IMG/VR virus record: IMGVR_UViG_3300048588_001047
Location: 1-38,627 of that record
DNA length: 38,627 nucleotides
Origin: a virus
Reading direction: 5' to 3' (one strand)
Shown here: positions 24,484 to 31,310 of the stretch, piece after piece
Numbering within the stretch: the stretch's first letter is position 1
Layout of the letters: each line of letters opens with the position of its first letter
The notes under the pieces: generated by a model
What the model was told of the DNA's origin: nothing
Databases searched by the model: none
Seen by the model: only the letters and a program-made list of their open reading frames with translations
Made by a program: the position numbers and the translations under genes

Positions 24484-25025
24484 CTTGCGCCCAATCCACT
24501 GAAAGGTGATCCAAGGTCTCGCCAGGATCGATTGCGGCCTATGTCTTTGACCATGTGTATTGATACCCCTGTCTCGGCAACAACGTCCTCTTGCTTTTTG
24601 CCGGCTGCCAACAACTCGCGCACCGCTTGGGCGCGCTGAGTGCTGTTCAGGGTGGTTTCGCGGTTGCGAGCGGCGATGGTCAGAGAGATGATGGTCGCCG
24701 GGCTGTGCTTGGTAGCTCCAGCGCGCTTCCTTGCCTTCTGCCACTCCTTCCGTGTGCCGACGACGATGTGAGCCTGGAGCACACATGCGTTGTTGCAGCA
24801 CTTTCGAAACACGATCTTGCCTTCTGGCACCGGGCCGTTTTCCCGCTCCCACAGCATTTTGGGGACACTCAGGTTTTCGCTAAACGTCTTGGTGCCAGAT
24901 CGATACTTCACGGTCGGCTGCGTCCCTTTGTTCGAGAAAGTGCCCTGCCATTCAAGGCAGTCGCCAACCTCCTGCGCATTGGCCATGCCGATGGCCAGCG
25001 ATTCCTCTGGTGTGCGTGCTTTCAA
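24480..25025 (-). CDS. HNH-like protein with degenerate active site and C-terminal HTH
   Basis: 181 aa. The region CLEWQGTF...KMLWERENGPVPEGKIVFRKCCNNACVLQAHIVVGT (about 24-92) follows the HNH pattern W-G...WE..GP.P.G..V.H.CDN..CVNP.H...GT, but the first catalytic His is Arg (FRKCCNN). Zn-type Cys and the later His are kept. Residues about 128-170 hold a helix-turn-helix (STQRAQAVRELLAAGKKQ; ETGVSIHMVKDI) as in intron-type HNH nucleases. The TTG start at 25023-25025 overlaps the upstream stop as TTGA; an ATG 13 codons later is the alternative. It may bind DNA without cutting. Confidence 0.65.
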   Translation of the reverse strand: MKARTPEESLAIGMANAQEVGDCLEWQGTFSNKGTQPTVKYRSGTKTFSENLSVPKMLWERENGPVPEGKIVFRKCCNNACVLQAHIVVGTRKEWQKARKRAGATKHSPATIISLTIAARNRETTLNSTQRAQAVRELLAAGKKQEDVVAETGVSIHMVKDIGRNRSWRDLGSPFSGLGAR

Positions 25026-25471
25026 TTCATGCTCCTGATGTCGGGGATAGGTATGTGGGTTGGCCATGTGCCATTGCGCAGCAGCAGCCGCACGGTATTG
25101 CGCCATGCTGGGTACCAGATGGCCATGCGCTCTTCCTGGGTCAGCTTGCTGCTTTCGTCCACCAGCCTGTGGCATGAGCGGCAGAGCGCGGCGCAGAACA
25201 CGTCGCTGGCCTTGATGGCTTTGCCCTTGCCGTGGCACGAGCTGTTCGAGTGGGCTGGGTCGCTGGGCGCACACGCTCCACAGTGCTGGCACGGCAGGCT
25301 CTTGATGGCGTTCAGCAGCGGGCGGCTACGCACGTACTCAAACTTCACGATTGCCGCGATTCGCGGAGCTACGGGCGTCATGCTTGCATTGCGGCGCAGG
25401 TGCTGGGGCACTGGTGTGTGCACGGTGCGCACGCGCTCAAGGGTTGGGCGCTTGAAGCTTGAGCGGATCAT
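25022..25471 (-). CDS. HNH-type nuclease of the nin region (YbcO/DUF1364-like)
   Basis: 149 aa. A basic N-terminal part is followed by CQHCG-x-CAPSDPAHSN (about 60-76), HGKGKA and FCAALCRSCHRLVDE (about 91-106): Cys pairs that bind Zn and His residues in the order of His-Me finger endonucleases of lambda-type nin regions. Adjacent to NinB and close to RusA, it belongs to the recombination set. ATG overlaps the NinB stop (ATGA). Confidence 0.75.
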   Translation of the reverse strand: MIRSSFKRPTLERVRTVHTPVPQHLRRNASMTPVAPRIAAIVKFEYVRSRPLLNAIKSLPCQHCGACAPSDPAHSNSSCHGKGKAIKASDVFCAALCRSCHRLVDESSKLTQEERMAIWYPAWRNTVRLLLRNGTWPTHIPIPDIRSMN

Positions 25472-25950
25472 GCAGCCACCTCCGACCTGTAGCCCAGCAA
25501 TTCGCCAGTCTCAGGATCGACTGCATCACGGCCCAGCGACGTAAGCGACCACTGCACGCCCTTGTCTGCCCCGAAGGCATGGCACAAGTCGATGACCGCA
25601 ATCATTTCCTTCTTGGTCATTTGGCTGGTGCTGCGGCCGCGCTGTATGCTGATGAAGCCGGTGCCGTCCATGTTGGGCACCAAGTCCTGGCCGTCGAGGT
25701 GGCCGGTGATGAAGTCTTTCCATCCCTCTTTCGTCATCTTCTTGCCGAACCATGTCACTTGCTTGGACAGGTCGGTGAGGCAAGACCACATCATTGCGTT
25801 CTGCTTTGTGGTGCGGGTTTCGAGGCGCACAGACAGAACCAGGCGGTGGCCGGCGCACAGCATCGCTTTAATCCAGGTCCAGGCCCTGGGCAGTTCTTGC
25901 GCGGCTTGGGTGGGGCTGAACAGCGTGAGGGTGATGCGGTCGGTGCTCAT
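25468..25950 (-). CDS. ninB: NinB-like recombination protein
   Basis: 160 aa. Marks of the NinB family (PF05772): RTTKQNAMMWSCLTDLSKQV (about 46-65), W-KDFITGHLDGQDLVP and QRGRSTSQMTKKEMIAVIDLCHAFGADKGV. Lambda NinB (Orf) binds single-stranded DNA and SSB and helps RecF-type or Red recombination. Here it is coupled by ATGA to the genes on both sides. Confidence 0.9.
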   Translation of the reverse strand: MSTDRITLTLFSPTQAAQELPRAWTWIKAMLCAGHRLVLSVRLETRTTKQNAMMWSCLTDLSKQVTWFGKKMTKEGWKDFITGHLDGQDLVPNMDGTGFISIQRGRSTSQMTKKEMIAVIDLCHAFGADKGVQWSLTSLGRDAVDPETGELLGYRSEVAA

Positions 25951-26159
25951 GCAGCCTCCAATTCAAGCGCCATCTGCGCATCGTCAGCACCACGGCGAAC
26001 CCGCGTTGCGGGCCCAAGCGTCAGGGCTTTGTTCGTGCCACGGCTGGCAATCTTCACCAGGCCGGCGCGGCGGGCGCACGTAGGGCCGACCGGGTATGCG
26101 CCGATGTAGACCGCTGCGGATTGCAGGGGGCGGGTGCAGAGGATGCAGCGCATGGTCAT
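25947..26159 (-). CDS. Small Cys-containing nin-region protein
   Basis: 70 aa. MRCILC (residues 3-8) and the block YIGAYPVGPTCARRAGL suggest a small metal-binding knuckle. It overlaps RusA upstream (ATGA) and NinB downstream (ATGA). Similar short proteins occur beside RusA in proteobacterial phages. Function unknown. Confidence 0.7.
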   Translation of the reverse strand: MTMRCILCTRPLQSAAVYIGAYPVGPTCARRAGLVKIASRGTNKALTLGPATRVRRGADDAQMALELEAA

Positions 26160-26500
26160 GGGGCCGTGTCCACGTAAACGCGCACCAAACCACCCACGTC
26201 GTCAGCGAACTTGAACGACATCTCCCACGCGCTGTCGTCAACGCCCAGCACATCGGCGAGGCCGTCAATGCCCGACTTCATCCGTGCAATGCAATTGTCG
26301 AGATCAATTCGGCGCTTGCTTGGCGGGTAAAACGTGAACGACACGTGCAGCTTGGGCACAGTCAAGGCGCGAGCGCCCTGCAGCTTTGCCTGCCATGCGC
26401 ATTCAGCCCGGTAGGCTTTCTTCGCGCGGTGCAGCGCCATATGGTGCGTTCGGCTGTTGGGGCTCAGATCAACAGGTGGCCAAGGCAGGATGATGTTCAC
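26156..26500 (-). CDS. rusA: RusA-like Holliday junction resolvase
   Basis: 114 aa. N-terminal ILPWPPVDLSPNSR and the acidic core FYPPSKRRIDLDN...SGIDGLADVLGVDDS carry the metal ligands Asp66, Asp68 and Asp83 or Asp88. RusA dimers cut four-way junctions at CC sites and resolve recombination or replication intermediates before packaging. The GTG at 26498-26500 overlaps the upstream stop as GTGA, which fits the coupling habit of this operon; an ATG five codons further up would overlap by 19 bases. Confidence 0.9.
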   Translation of the reverse strand: MNIILPWPPVDLSPNSRTHHMALHRAKKAYRAECAWQAKLQGARALTVPKLHVSFTFYPPSKRRIDLDNCIARMKSGIDGLADVLGVDDSAWEMSFKFADDVGGLVRVYVDTAP

Positions 26501-26679
26501 GTTTTGGCGCTCCATTTGTTGCAGGTGAAAGTGGGTGCGTGAAACTCCCACTTCGGCCCTAAATTGCACAGCGCAAAGCCTTGCTTTGCCATGTCGGTAT
26601 TCGCTTTCGGGTTTGCGTGTGAACACGTTTTGCACTTTTTCGCCTCGGTTTTCTTTGAATCACTACCTACTGAATTCAT
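26497..26679 (-). CDS. Small Cys-rich (zinc-binding) protein
   Basis: 60 aa. CKTCSHANP (residues 16-24), a Cys at about 38 and CNKW near the end give four Cys in the order of a small Zn knuckle. It follows a 222-bp gap (26680-26901) after the Toprim gene, in which I see no gene with good support; there is a short frame ending SAQEQ on the minus strand only. Ribosome binding site AGAGGAAGAG just before the ATG. Confidence 0.75.
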   Translation of the reverse strand: MNSVGSDSKKTEAKKCKTCSHANPKANTDMAKQGFALCNLGPKWEFHAPTFTCNKWSAKT

Positions 26680-26901
26680 CTCTTCCTCTCACTGCTCTTG
26701 AGCGGACAGACCTAGCCATTCCTGGAAGGCCTTCACATGCGTTTCGACTGCTCCGTCGCGTTACATGACCCGCCAGACGTTCGACGCTACGGCTCTGGCT
26801 TCGCCACCGTTTCCCCTCTTTCAGCGCCTGTCCTTTGGTAGGGGGTTCTTCCCGCGCCGCCAAAGGGATGACCAACCGGCGCGGTGCAATGCAGAAACCC
26901 G

Positions 26902-27726
26902 CTACCGCATGGGCATCACCTTCTTCAACTGCATTGCCACGCCGAAGACGCCCAAACGCTTGTGCGCATCGTTGAAGTCCTCGCCCACCACGTCGCTCAT
27001 CCAATACGGCCAGCCGATTTCCTTTGCCACGCGCTCGCCTGTGCCGCTGGCGTCGTTGTCGGCAAGCACCACGCCACGCGGCAAGGCCTGGGCAACCCTC
27101 TTCATGTTTCCGGCGCTGAAGGTCACATGGAGCACATAGGACAGCTTCAGGTTGTGCAGAGCAGCGCGGGCAGACAGGGCCGTCGCATAGCCCTCGCAAA
27201 GCACATGCGTGCCACGCTGGCCGATGACGAACTCAGCACCGCCTGAGCGCTGTCCGTACAGAAACTTCTTCTCGCCGTCTGGCTTGATGAGTTGGCAGCC
27301 GACAATGGATTGCCCCAGGCGCATGGGGATCACCAACACGTTGTCCGTGTCCTTGTTCCACACGTTGCCCAATTCCTCCGCGAAGCCCTTTGCCTCAAGG
27401 TATGGGTGCACAGACAACTCGCACTCGGACAAGATGCCCTGAGCCTTGTTTGCGGCCCTCTGCGCGGCTTCGCGCGCCTCACGTGCAGCGGCGTCTGCCA
27501 CAGCGCGAACGCGAGCCACAGCTTGCGTTGACTGGCCTTCCTCGCGCCAGACTGCAGGCTCTGTCATCGTGGCCCAGTTCTGAACAAAGCCCACATCACC
27601 CATGAACTTCACAGCGCCGTTTCGGCTGCGTGGCTTGTCGTCAGTCGGCACACGCATCCAGCGGCCAACTGGTGGCAGTTGGCGCAGCGTGATTCCGTGG
27701 ATGTGGCAGAAGTCCATGAAGGTCAT
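26902..27726 (-). CDS. Toprim-domain protein, DnaG/P4-type primase-like
   Basis: 274 aa. N-terminal part without a full zinc finger; Ala/Arg-rich helix at about 66-95; Toprim domain from about 125, with the Glu motif VLCEGYATALSA (Glu178) and the DxD motif VVLADNDASGTG (Asp223, Asp225). Such proteins act as primases or as the Toprim half of phage replication proteins. Directly coupled to the SF2 helicase (ATGA), so helicase and Toprim are a replication pair; no DNA polymerase gene is present, host replisome use is expected. Confidence 0.8.
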   Translation of the reverse strand: MTFMDFCHIHGITLRQLPPVGRWMRVPTDDKPRSRNGAVKFMGDVGFVQNWATMTEPAVWREEGQSTQAVARVRAVADAAAREAREAAQRAANKAQGILSECELSVHPYLEAKGFAEELGNVWNKDTDNVLVIPMRLGQSIVGCQLIKPDGEKKFLYGQRSGGAEFVIGQRGTHVLCEGYATALSARAALHNLKLSYVLHVTFSAGNMKRVAQALPRGVVLADNDASGTGERVAKEIGWPYWMSDVVGEDFNDAHKRLGVFGVAMQLKKVMPMR

Positions 27727-29213
27727 GCCGCCTTCCTAGACTTTGCCCAGGCGATCTGCCTGCTCTTGACCCACCGAGCCACCTCAAGCGATGCGGGCAG
27801 CGGCACAGCCTCGACGCCACGCGGCCAGACAGTGAACTTTTCCTTGTACTTGTGCGCGACCCAACCATCGCTGTAACCGCGATCCTTGGCGATGCCCAGG
27901 AGCTGGCTGTACCACTGCTGTTTGATGGCTTGGTCTTTGACGTTGGCGCCCATGACCAACTCTTGCAACTCACCCGGGTTCACAGCCACCTCAGAGCGCT
28001 TCGCACGCATGAAGCCACAGCACGCGCACGTGTCAGTGCGACCAGGCCAGAACGCGTTGCAGCGCGGGCACTTGGCGGCCTCCTTCTCGTTCTCAGTCAA
28101 CTCACGGCGCGGCTTTTCCTTGCCCTCGTCGATCTCGTTGACACCGTTCTCGTACACGTCCTGCCACTCTTCAGCGAAGCGCAGGTAGTTGCCCGAATGG
28201 CACAACCACAAGGCAAAGTCCTTGCCCTCGCATGACCGCATCACACGGCCCATCTGCTGCACGTGTGAGGCAAACGATTTCGAGAACGGACGGGCGCTGA
28301 CGCCGATCATCACGTCAGGCACATCGAAGCCCTTCGTGAGAATGTCGGTGGCGATCAGTCCGTGGATTGCGGTGTCTGGCTTGGAAAAATCGCGGATCGC
28401 CTCGGCCTTGAACTCGTCGTCGTCCTTGTAGGACAGGCTCACGAAGTTGTATCCGGCCTCGCCGAATTGCTTTGCAAGGTCTGCCGCATGAGCAACGCCT
28501 GAAGCAAACACAACCGTCTTGCGCGGCCCGCCAAAAATCTCGTGGGTCTTCTTCACCCACTCAGCAACCACATCGCCAGTGATGGCCATGCCGCGTGACT
28601 CGGTTTCCTTGTACGACCATTCACCGGCAACCTTCGTGGCCCCGGTCATGTCGATTTCCTTGGCGATAAACACGCGCAGCGGCGCCAGGCGGCCACGCTT
28701 GACCAGTTCGCCCGTGCTGATGGCCGACACCACGTTGGTGTAGACGTTGCCCAGACCCTTGGTGAAAGGCGTGGCAGACAGGCCAACGATCTTCACTTGT
28801 GGGTTGTTCTTGATGAACTCGATGGTCTGCCGGCGCGTGTTGTGCGCCTCATCAACGACCAACAATTTCAAATTCGGGAAGCTGCCGCGCTTCTCCAGCG
28901 TCTGAGCGCTGCACACCTGAATCAGCTCGTGCGGGCGAAACCTCCAGTGGCCTGACTGCAGCACGCCGTGGCCGATGCCGTACTTGTCCAGGCGCTCGCT
29001 GGTCTGGTTGCACAGCACAATGCGGTCAAGCACCATCGCGGCGCGGTTGCCCTTGTTGGCCGCAGCCTCCAGCAGTTCCATCGCCATCTCGGTCTTGCCG
29101 GCGCCCGTAGGCGCAACCAGCATTTGCGAACGGTGGCCATCCATGAAGCCGTCCCGCAGCTTGTGCAGGATGGCTTCCTGATAGTCAAAAAGCTGAAGGT
29201 CTGAATGGCTCAT
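27723..29213 (-). CDS. SF2 DEAD/DEAH-box helicase
   Basis: 496 aa. Walker A APTGAGKT (34-41), DEAH (121-124), SATPF (146-150), helicase C-terminal part with ATDILTKGFDVPDV (about 288-301) and motif VI QQMGRVMR (319-326). A four-Cys zinc finger follows (CPRC at 382-385 and CACC at 396-399). It should unwind duplex DNA in phage replication or recombination. It overlaps the ParB-like gene upstream and the Toprim gene downstream by ATGA. Confidence 0.92.
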   Translation of the reverse strand: MSHSDLQLFDYQEAILHKLRDGFMDGHRSQMLVAPTGAGKTEMAMELLEAAANKGNRAAMVLDRIVLCNQTSERLDKYGIGHGVLQSGHWRFRPHELIQVCSAQTLEKRGSFPNLKLLVVDEAHNTRRQTIEFIKNNPQVKIVGLSATPFTKGLGNVYTNVVSAISTGELVKRGRLAPLRVFIAKEIDMTGATKVAGEWSYKETESRGMAITGDVVAEWVKKTHEIFGGPRKTVVFASGVAHAADLAKQFGEAGYNFVSLSYKDDDEFKAEAIRDFSKPDTAIHGLIATDILTKGFDVPDVMIGVSARPFSKSFASHVQQMGRVMRSCEGKDFALWLCHSGNYLRFAEEWQDVYENGVNEIDEGKEKPRRELTENEKEAAKCPRCNAFWPGRTDTCACCGFMRAKRSEVAVNPGELQELVMGANVKDQAIKQQWYSQLLGIAKDRGYSDGWVAHKYKEKFTVWPRGVEAVPLPASLEVARWVKSRQIAWAKSRKAA

Positions 29214-30025
29214 GCTGCGGCCTTTTCAGCCTGCCGCTGCAGTTGCTTGATCTGCTTCAGGCGCTCCGTCGATTCGCGCATGTAGGTGTCTCGTGAAGCC
29301 TTAAGCGCGGATACCTCAATCTCCAAGACGCGCACGCGCTCACGAAGCTCTGCAATGGTTTGCGCTGCAGCGGTCTTCTCTTCTTCGCTGGCGTCCATGG
29401 CCTCCACTGCCAAGCGGTCGGAAAGGCGCTCGTTCTCAGCGGCCAGGTCGGTGATTGCGTGCTGCGCCTCGGCCAGTTGATCGCCTGCGTCGGGCGCTTC
29501 TTCGGGCTGATGCAGGCTTCGCTTGGGCTGTTTTTCAGCCTTTGGAGTGGTAACGGTTACCACTTGGTCGGCCTTCGGGGTGATAACCGTTATCACTTCT
29601 TTGGGCTTGCGAATGCCCGCAACGAAGGGATGAGTGACGCCACAAGCCTCTGCAATTTTGCGATCGCTCCACTCTGCCCACTCAGCATCGGCCAGCATGG
29701 TCATGACCGCTTTGCGTTTGTCCGCGTTACTACGGCGCAGGCCGTGCGTGCCGTTTGCGCCCAGCGAATGCAGAATGGCATCGCGTGCCGTACCTGTCAC
29801 CACCTCGGCGGCGATGGAGGCCTTGCCAGCCTGCTTGTGCGCGTGGAAGCGGTGAAAGCCATCGGCAAGCCAGTAGTCCGCACCATCGTGATAGACCGTG
29901 ATCGCTGGGAACTCAATGCCAGCATTCACTGCTTCGGCGTAGTCCGCCACCACTTGCATGTCAATCTCGACGCGGGCCTGAGTGCCACCGTCGATACGAA
30001 TCACGTTCAGGTTGATTTTTTTCAT
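29210..30025 (-). CDS. ParB-like DNA-binding protein with coiled-coil C-terminus
   Basis: 271 aa. ParB/Srx-type N-terminal domain: VIRIDGGTQARVEID, YWLADGFHRFHAHKQAGKASI (about 51-71) and GANGTHGLRRSNADKRKAV (about 89-107). HTH at about 118-138 (WSDRKIAEACGVTHPFVAGI). A linker with an 11-residue repeat (VITVITPKADQ / VVTVTTPKAEK, 144-165) is followed by a Gln/Glu-rich coiled coil (about 180-268). As part of the replication operon it may act in origin function, segregation or regulation; it has no ParA partner here, so partition is unlikely. The repeat DNA forms two palindromes. Coupled by ATGA at both ends. Confidence 0.85.
   Translation of the reverse strand: MKKINLNVIRIDGGTQARVEIDMQVVADYAEAVNAGIEFPAITVYHDGADYWLADGFHRFHAHKQAGKASIAAEVVTGTARDAILHSLGANGTHGLRRSNADKRKAVMTMLADAEWAEWSDRKIAEACGVTHPFVAGIRKPKEVITVITPKADQVVTVTTPKAEKQPKRSLHQPEEAPDAGDQLAEAQHAITDLAAENERLSDRLAVEAMDASEEEKTAAAQTIAELRERVRVLEIEVSALKASRDTYMRESTERLKQIKQLQRQAEKAAA
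29547..29596. repeat. Two 17-bp near-identical palindromes, 33 bp apart, inside the ParB-like gene
   Basis: GTGGTAAC-G-GTTACCAC (29547-29563) and GTGATAAC-C-GTTATCAC (29580-29596): each has perfect 8-bp arms around one base, with the consensus GTGRTAAC-N-GTTAYCAC. They encode the repeated residues V-(I/V)-T-V-(I/T)-T of the linker. They look like binding sites for a dimeric protein; the ParB-like product itself is the first candidate. Confidence 0.7.
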
Positions 30026-30129
30026 TTGCCGTGAGATGGTTTGTGGTTTTCGTAGGCATCAACCCAAAGCGCCGATGTGATCGAGCGCAAGGTGATGCAA
30101 AGCATGAAGAACCGGGCGGCGCGTTTCAT
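30022..30129 (-). CDS. 35-aa gene coupled on both sides
   Basis: A tiny frame whose ATG overlaps the CII-like stop (ATGA) and whose stop overlaps the ParB-like start (ATGA). It codes MKRAARFFMLCITLRSIT... followed by a polar tail rich in His, Lys and Ser. The first half is amphipathic to hydrophobic with a basic start and could touch the membrane. Overlaps with both neighbours are the main support; no family is known to me. Confidence 0.6.
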   Translation of the reverse strand: MKRAARFFMLCITLRSITSALWVDAYENHKPSHGK

Positions 30130-30506
30130 GCCTTGATGCCGGCTTCTTTGAGCAGCGCCTGAAGCTGCGGCGCCAGGCTTGCGAGTGCGGACAGTGCCTC
30201 GCGCTTCTTGAGGTCGGAGTCGCAGCAGAACTTCTGCGCTAGGTACAAGATGGGCGTCGTGTCACCCGTCGATTCCACGTAGGCCTCAAGGTCCAGAACA
30301 GTGAACCGGCGCGGGTCGTCAGGGTTGCTGGCCAGCTTGCGCGAGAGGTCGGACTGGCTCATGTCCATGTCCATGGCAATCGACTTCAGCGGCTTCGCAT
30401 TGGCGTAGGCACCAGCACGAACGCACTCCAGCACGTTGTCGAACCGCTCTGTAAGGCCTGGGGTGAAATCCAGCGAGAGCTGGCTACTGGAAACTTGCGG
30501 GTTCAT
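30126..30506 (-). CDS. CII-like phage regulatory protein
   Basis: 126 aa. Helical HTH region MDMSQSDLSRKLASNPDDPRR (about 46-66) followed by FTVLDLEAYVESTGDTTPILYLAQKF, the pattern of the phage regulatory protein CII family (CP76-type), and a C-terminal helix that may mediate oligomerisation. Second gene after cro, as in lambda, so it is the probable activator of repressor or integrase expression during lysogenic choice. I chose the ATG at 30504-30506 because GGAAAG lies 11 bases before it; a GTG three codons earlier is also possible. Confidence 0.75.
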   Translation of the reverse strand: MNPQVSSSQLSLDFTPGLTERFDNVLECVRAGAYANAKPLKSIAMDMDMSQSDLSRKLASNPDDPRRFTVLDLEAYVESTGDTTPILYLAQKFCCDSDLKKREALSALASLAPQLQALLKEAGIKA

Positions 30507-30583
30507 TTGTTGCACTACTTTCCTTAAGCCATTCAGGCGAAAAAACGAGACTGGTGGCCATGACGACCCCCACCCTCATCGAT

Positions 30584-30805
30584 TCATTGCTCGGAGCCCT
30601 GCCCTGCGGCGTTGACTGCGGGCGCAGCCAGTTCGGCGGCCAGTTCGGGGTACCGGTTCTTTGCGACAACCCCCAACACTCGCTCCGCAATGCGGGGAGG
30701 AAGCTCGTCGGGCCACTTGTCCACTGCCTGGTAGGAAACGCCCATGACTTCTGCTGCTGCAGACACCGAGCCGCCGAGGATTTCAATGGCTTTTGACTTG
30801 TTCAT
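30584..30805 (-). CDS. Cro-like repressor
   Basis: 73 aa. A compact HTH: KAIEILGGSVSAAAEVMGVSYQAVDKWPDELPPRIAERVLGV (residues 5-46), with recognition helix around SYQAVDKW, as in the Cro family. It is the first gene of the leftward operon and divergent from the repressor. The ATG is at 30803-30805, right at the predicted transcription start, so the mRNA may have no leader. It should bind the same operators as the repressor and turn early transcription down. Confidence 0.85.
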   Translation of the reverse strand: MNKSKAIEILGGSVSAAAEVMGVSYQAVDKWPDELPPRIAERVLGVVAKNRYPELAAELAAPAVNAAGQGSEQ

Positions 30806-30809
30806 GGAC

Positions 30810-30851
30810 GCATTGAACCACGGTTCAATGCAGTCGTCAACTCAGGTTGAG
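30810..30851. promoter_or_regulatory. Repressor/Cro operators OR1 (strong) and OR2 (weak)
   Basis: OR1 at 30810-30831 is a perfect palindrome with 10-bp arms around AC, with the core ATTGAAC-CACG-GTTCAAT at 30812-30829. OR2 at about 30835-30851 keeps the core AAC-TCAG-GTT (30839-30848) with weaker flanks. The centres are 23 bp apart, about two helix turns, as for lambda operators. A third, weak AAC-CATG-GTT (30872-30881) lies in the first codons of the repressor gene, 33 bp further. Confidence 0.8.
30812..30840 (-). promoter_or_regulatory. Leftward early promoter (PR analogue) of cro
   Basis: Minus strand: -35 TTGACG (30835-30840), spacer of exactly 17, -10 TTCAAT (30812-30817). OR1 covers the -10 and OR2 the -35, so a bound repressor blocks polymerase. 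The expected start is near 30805. Confidence 0.75.
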
Positions 30852-30866
30852 TATTCCCGGCCTACC

Positions 30867-31310
30867 ATGCAAACCATGGTTGAAACTGTCTGGCATCGAC
30901 TCGAATCCATCATGGGGACCAAGCCCTTGACGGTCGTGGCGCTGCGCGACGCGCTGGGCTTCTCATTTCAGGCTGCTGAGAAAATCAGAAAGGGCGGCGG
31001 GCTTGGCCGCGAGAACCTGCTGAAGGTTGCTCACAAGTACAAGGTCGATCCCACGTGGCTTGCAACCGGCAAGGGGAAGCGCACGCTGGACGTTCCGACG
31101 CCTCCGCCTGCACCTGCTGCCGAATTGGGGCCGTTTGATGCCCTTACGGCTGAAGAGATCGCGTTCCTAGAAGACTTCCGGTGGTTGCTTGATTCGGACA
31201 GAGAACGCTACCGATCTGAAATCGCGGCAAAGGCAAAAGAGCTTCGCGAGCACATGGGCAAAGTCTTGGGCGACCTCCAGAAACCTGCATTGAAAAGGCC
31301 AAAAACGTGA
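30867..31310 (+). CDS. CI-like repressor without S24 peptidase domain
   Basis: 147 aa. XRE-type HTH (about 20-50: PLTVVALRDALGFSFQAAEKI) followed by VDPTWLATGKGK, a phrase usual in phage repressors. The rest is a Pro-rich linker (about 76-86) and a charged helix (about 92-135) and there is no LexA/CI-type peptidase domain or Ser-Lys pair, so RecA-driven self-cleavage is not expected. I use the ATG at 30867; an ATG three codons later is possible, and neither has a clear ribosome binding site, so it may be leaderless. Ends in a GTGA overlap with a lipoprotein gene. Confidence 0.8.
   Translation: MQTMVETVWHRLESIMGTKPLTVVALRDALGFSFQAAEKIRKGGGLGRENLLKVAHKYKVDPTWLATGKGKRTLDVPTPPPAPAAELGPFDALTAEEIAFLEDFRWLLDSDRERYRSEIAAKAKELREHMGKVLGDLQKPALKRPKT

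Noticed and set aside
26663-27199. Minus-strand frame of 178 codons overlapping the Toprim gene end and the gap after it
   Set aside because: Most of it is the shadow of the Toprim gene; the rest is Arg-rich without start signal or motif.
30484-30786. Minus-strand frame between cro and the CII-like gene, ending in a 25-31 codon peptide
   Set aside because: Mostly antisense-frame shadow of cro; the short end has no good ribosome binding site and overlaps the CII-like start.
30872-30881. Third AAC-N4-GTT site in the first codons of the repressor gene
   Set aside because: Only the core matches and the flanks are poor, and the spacing of 33 bp differs from the 23 bp of the pairs; kept as a weak candidate for OR3 only.
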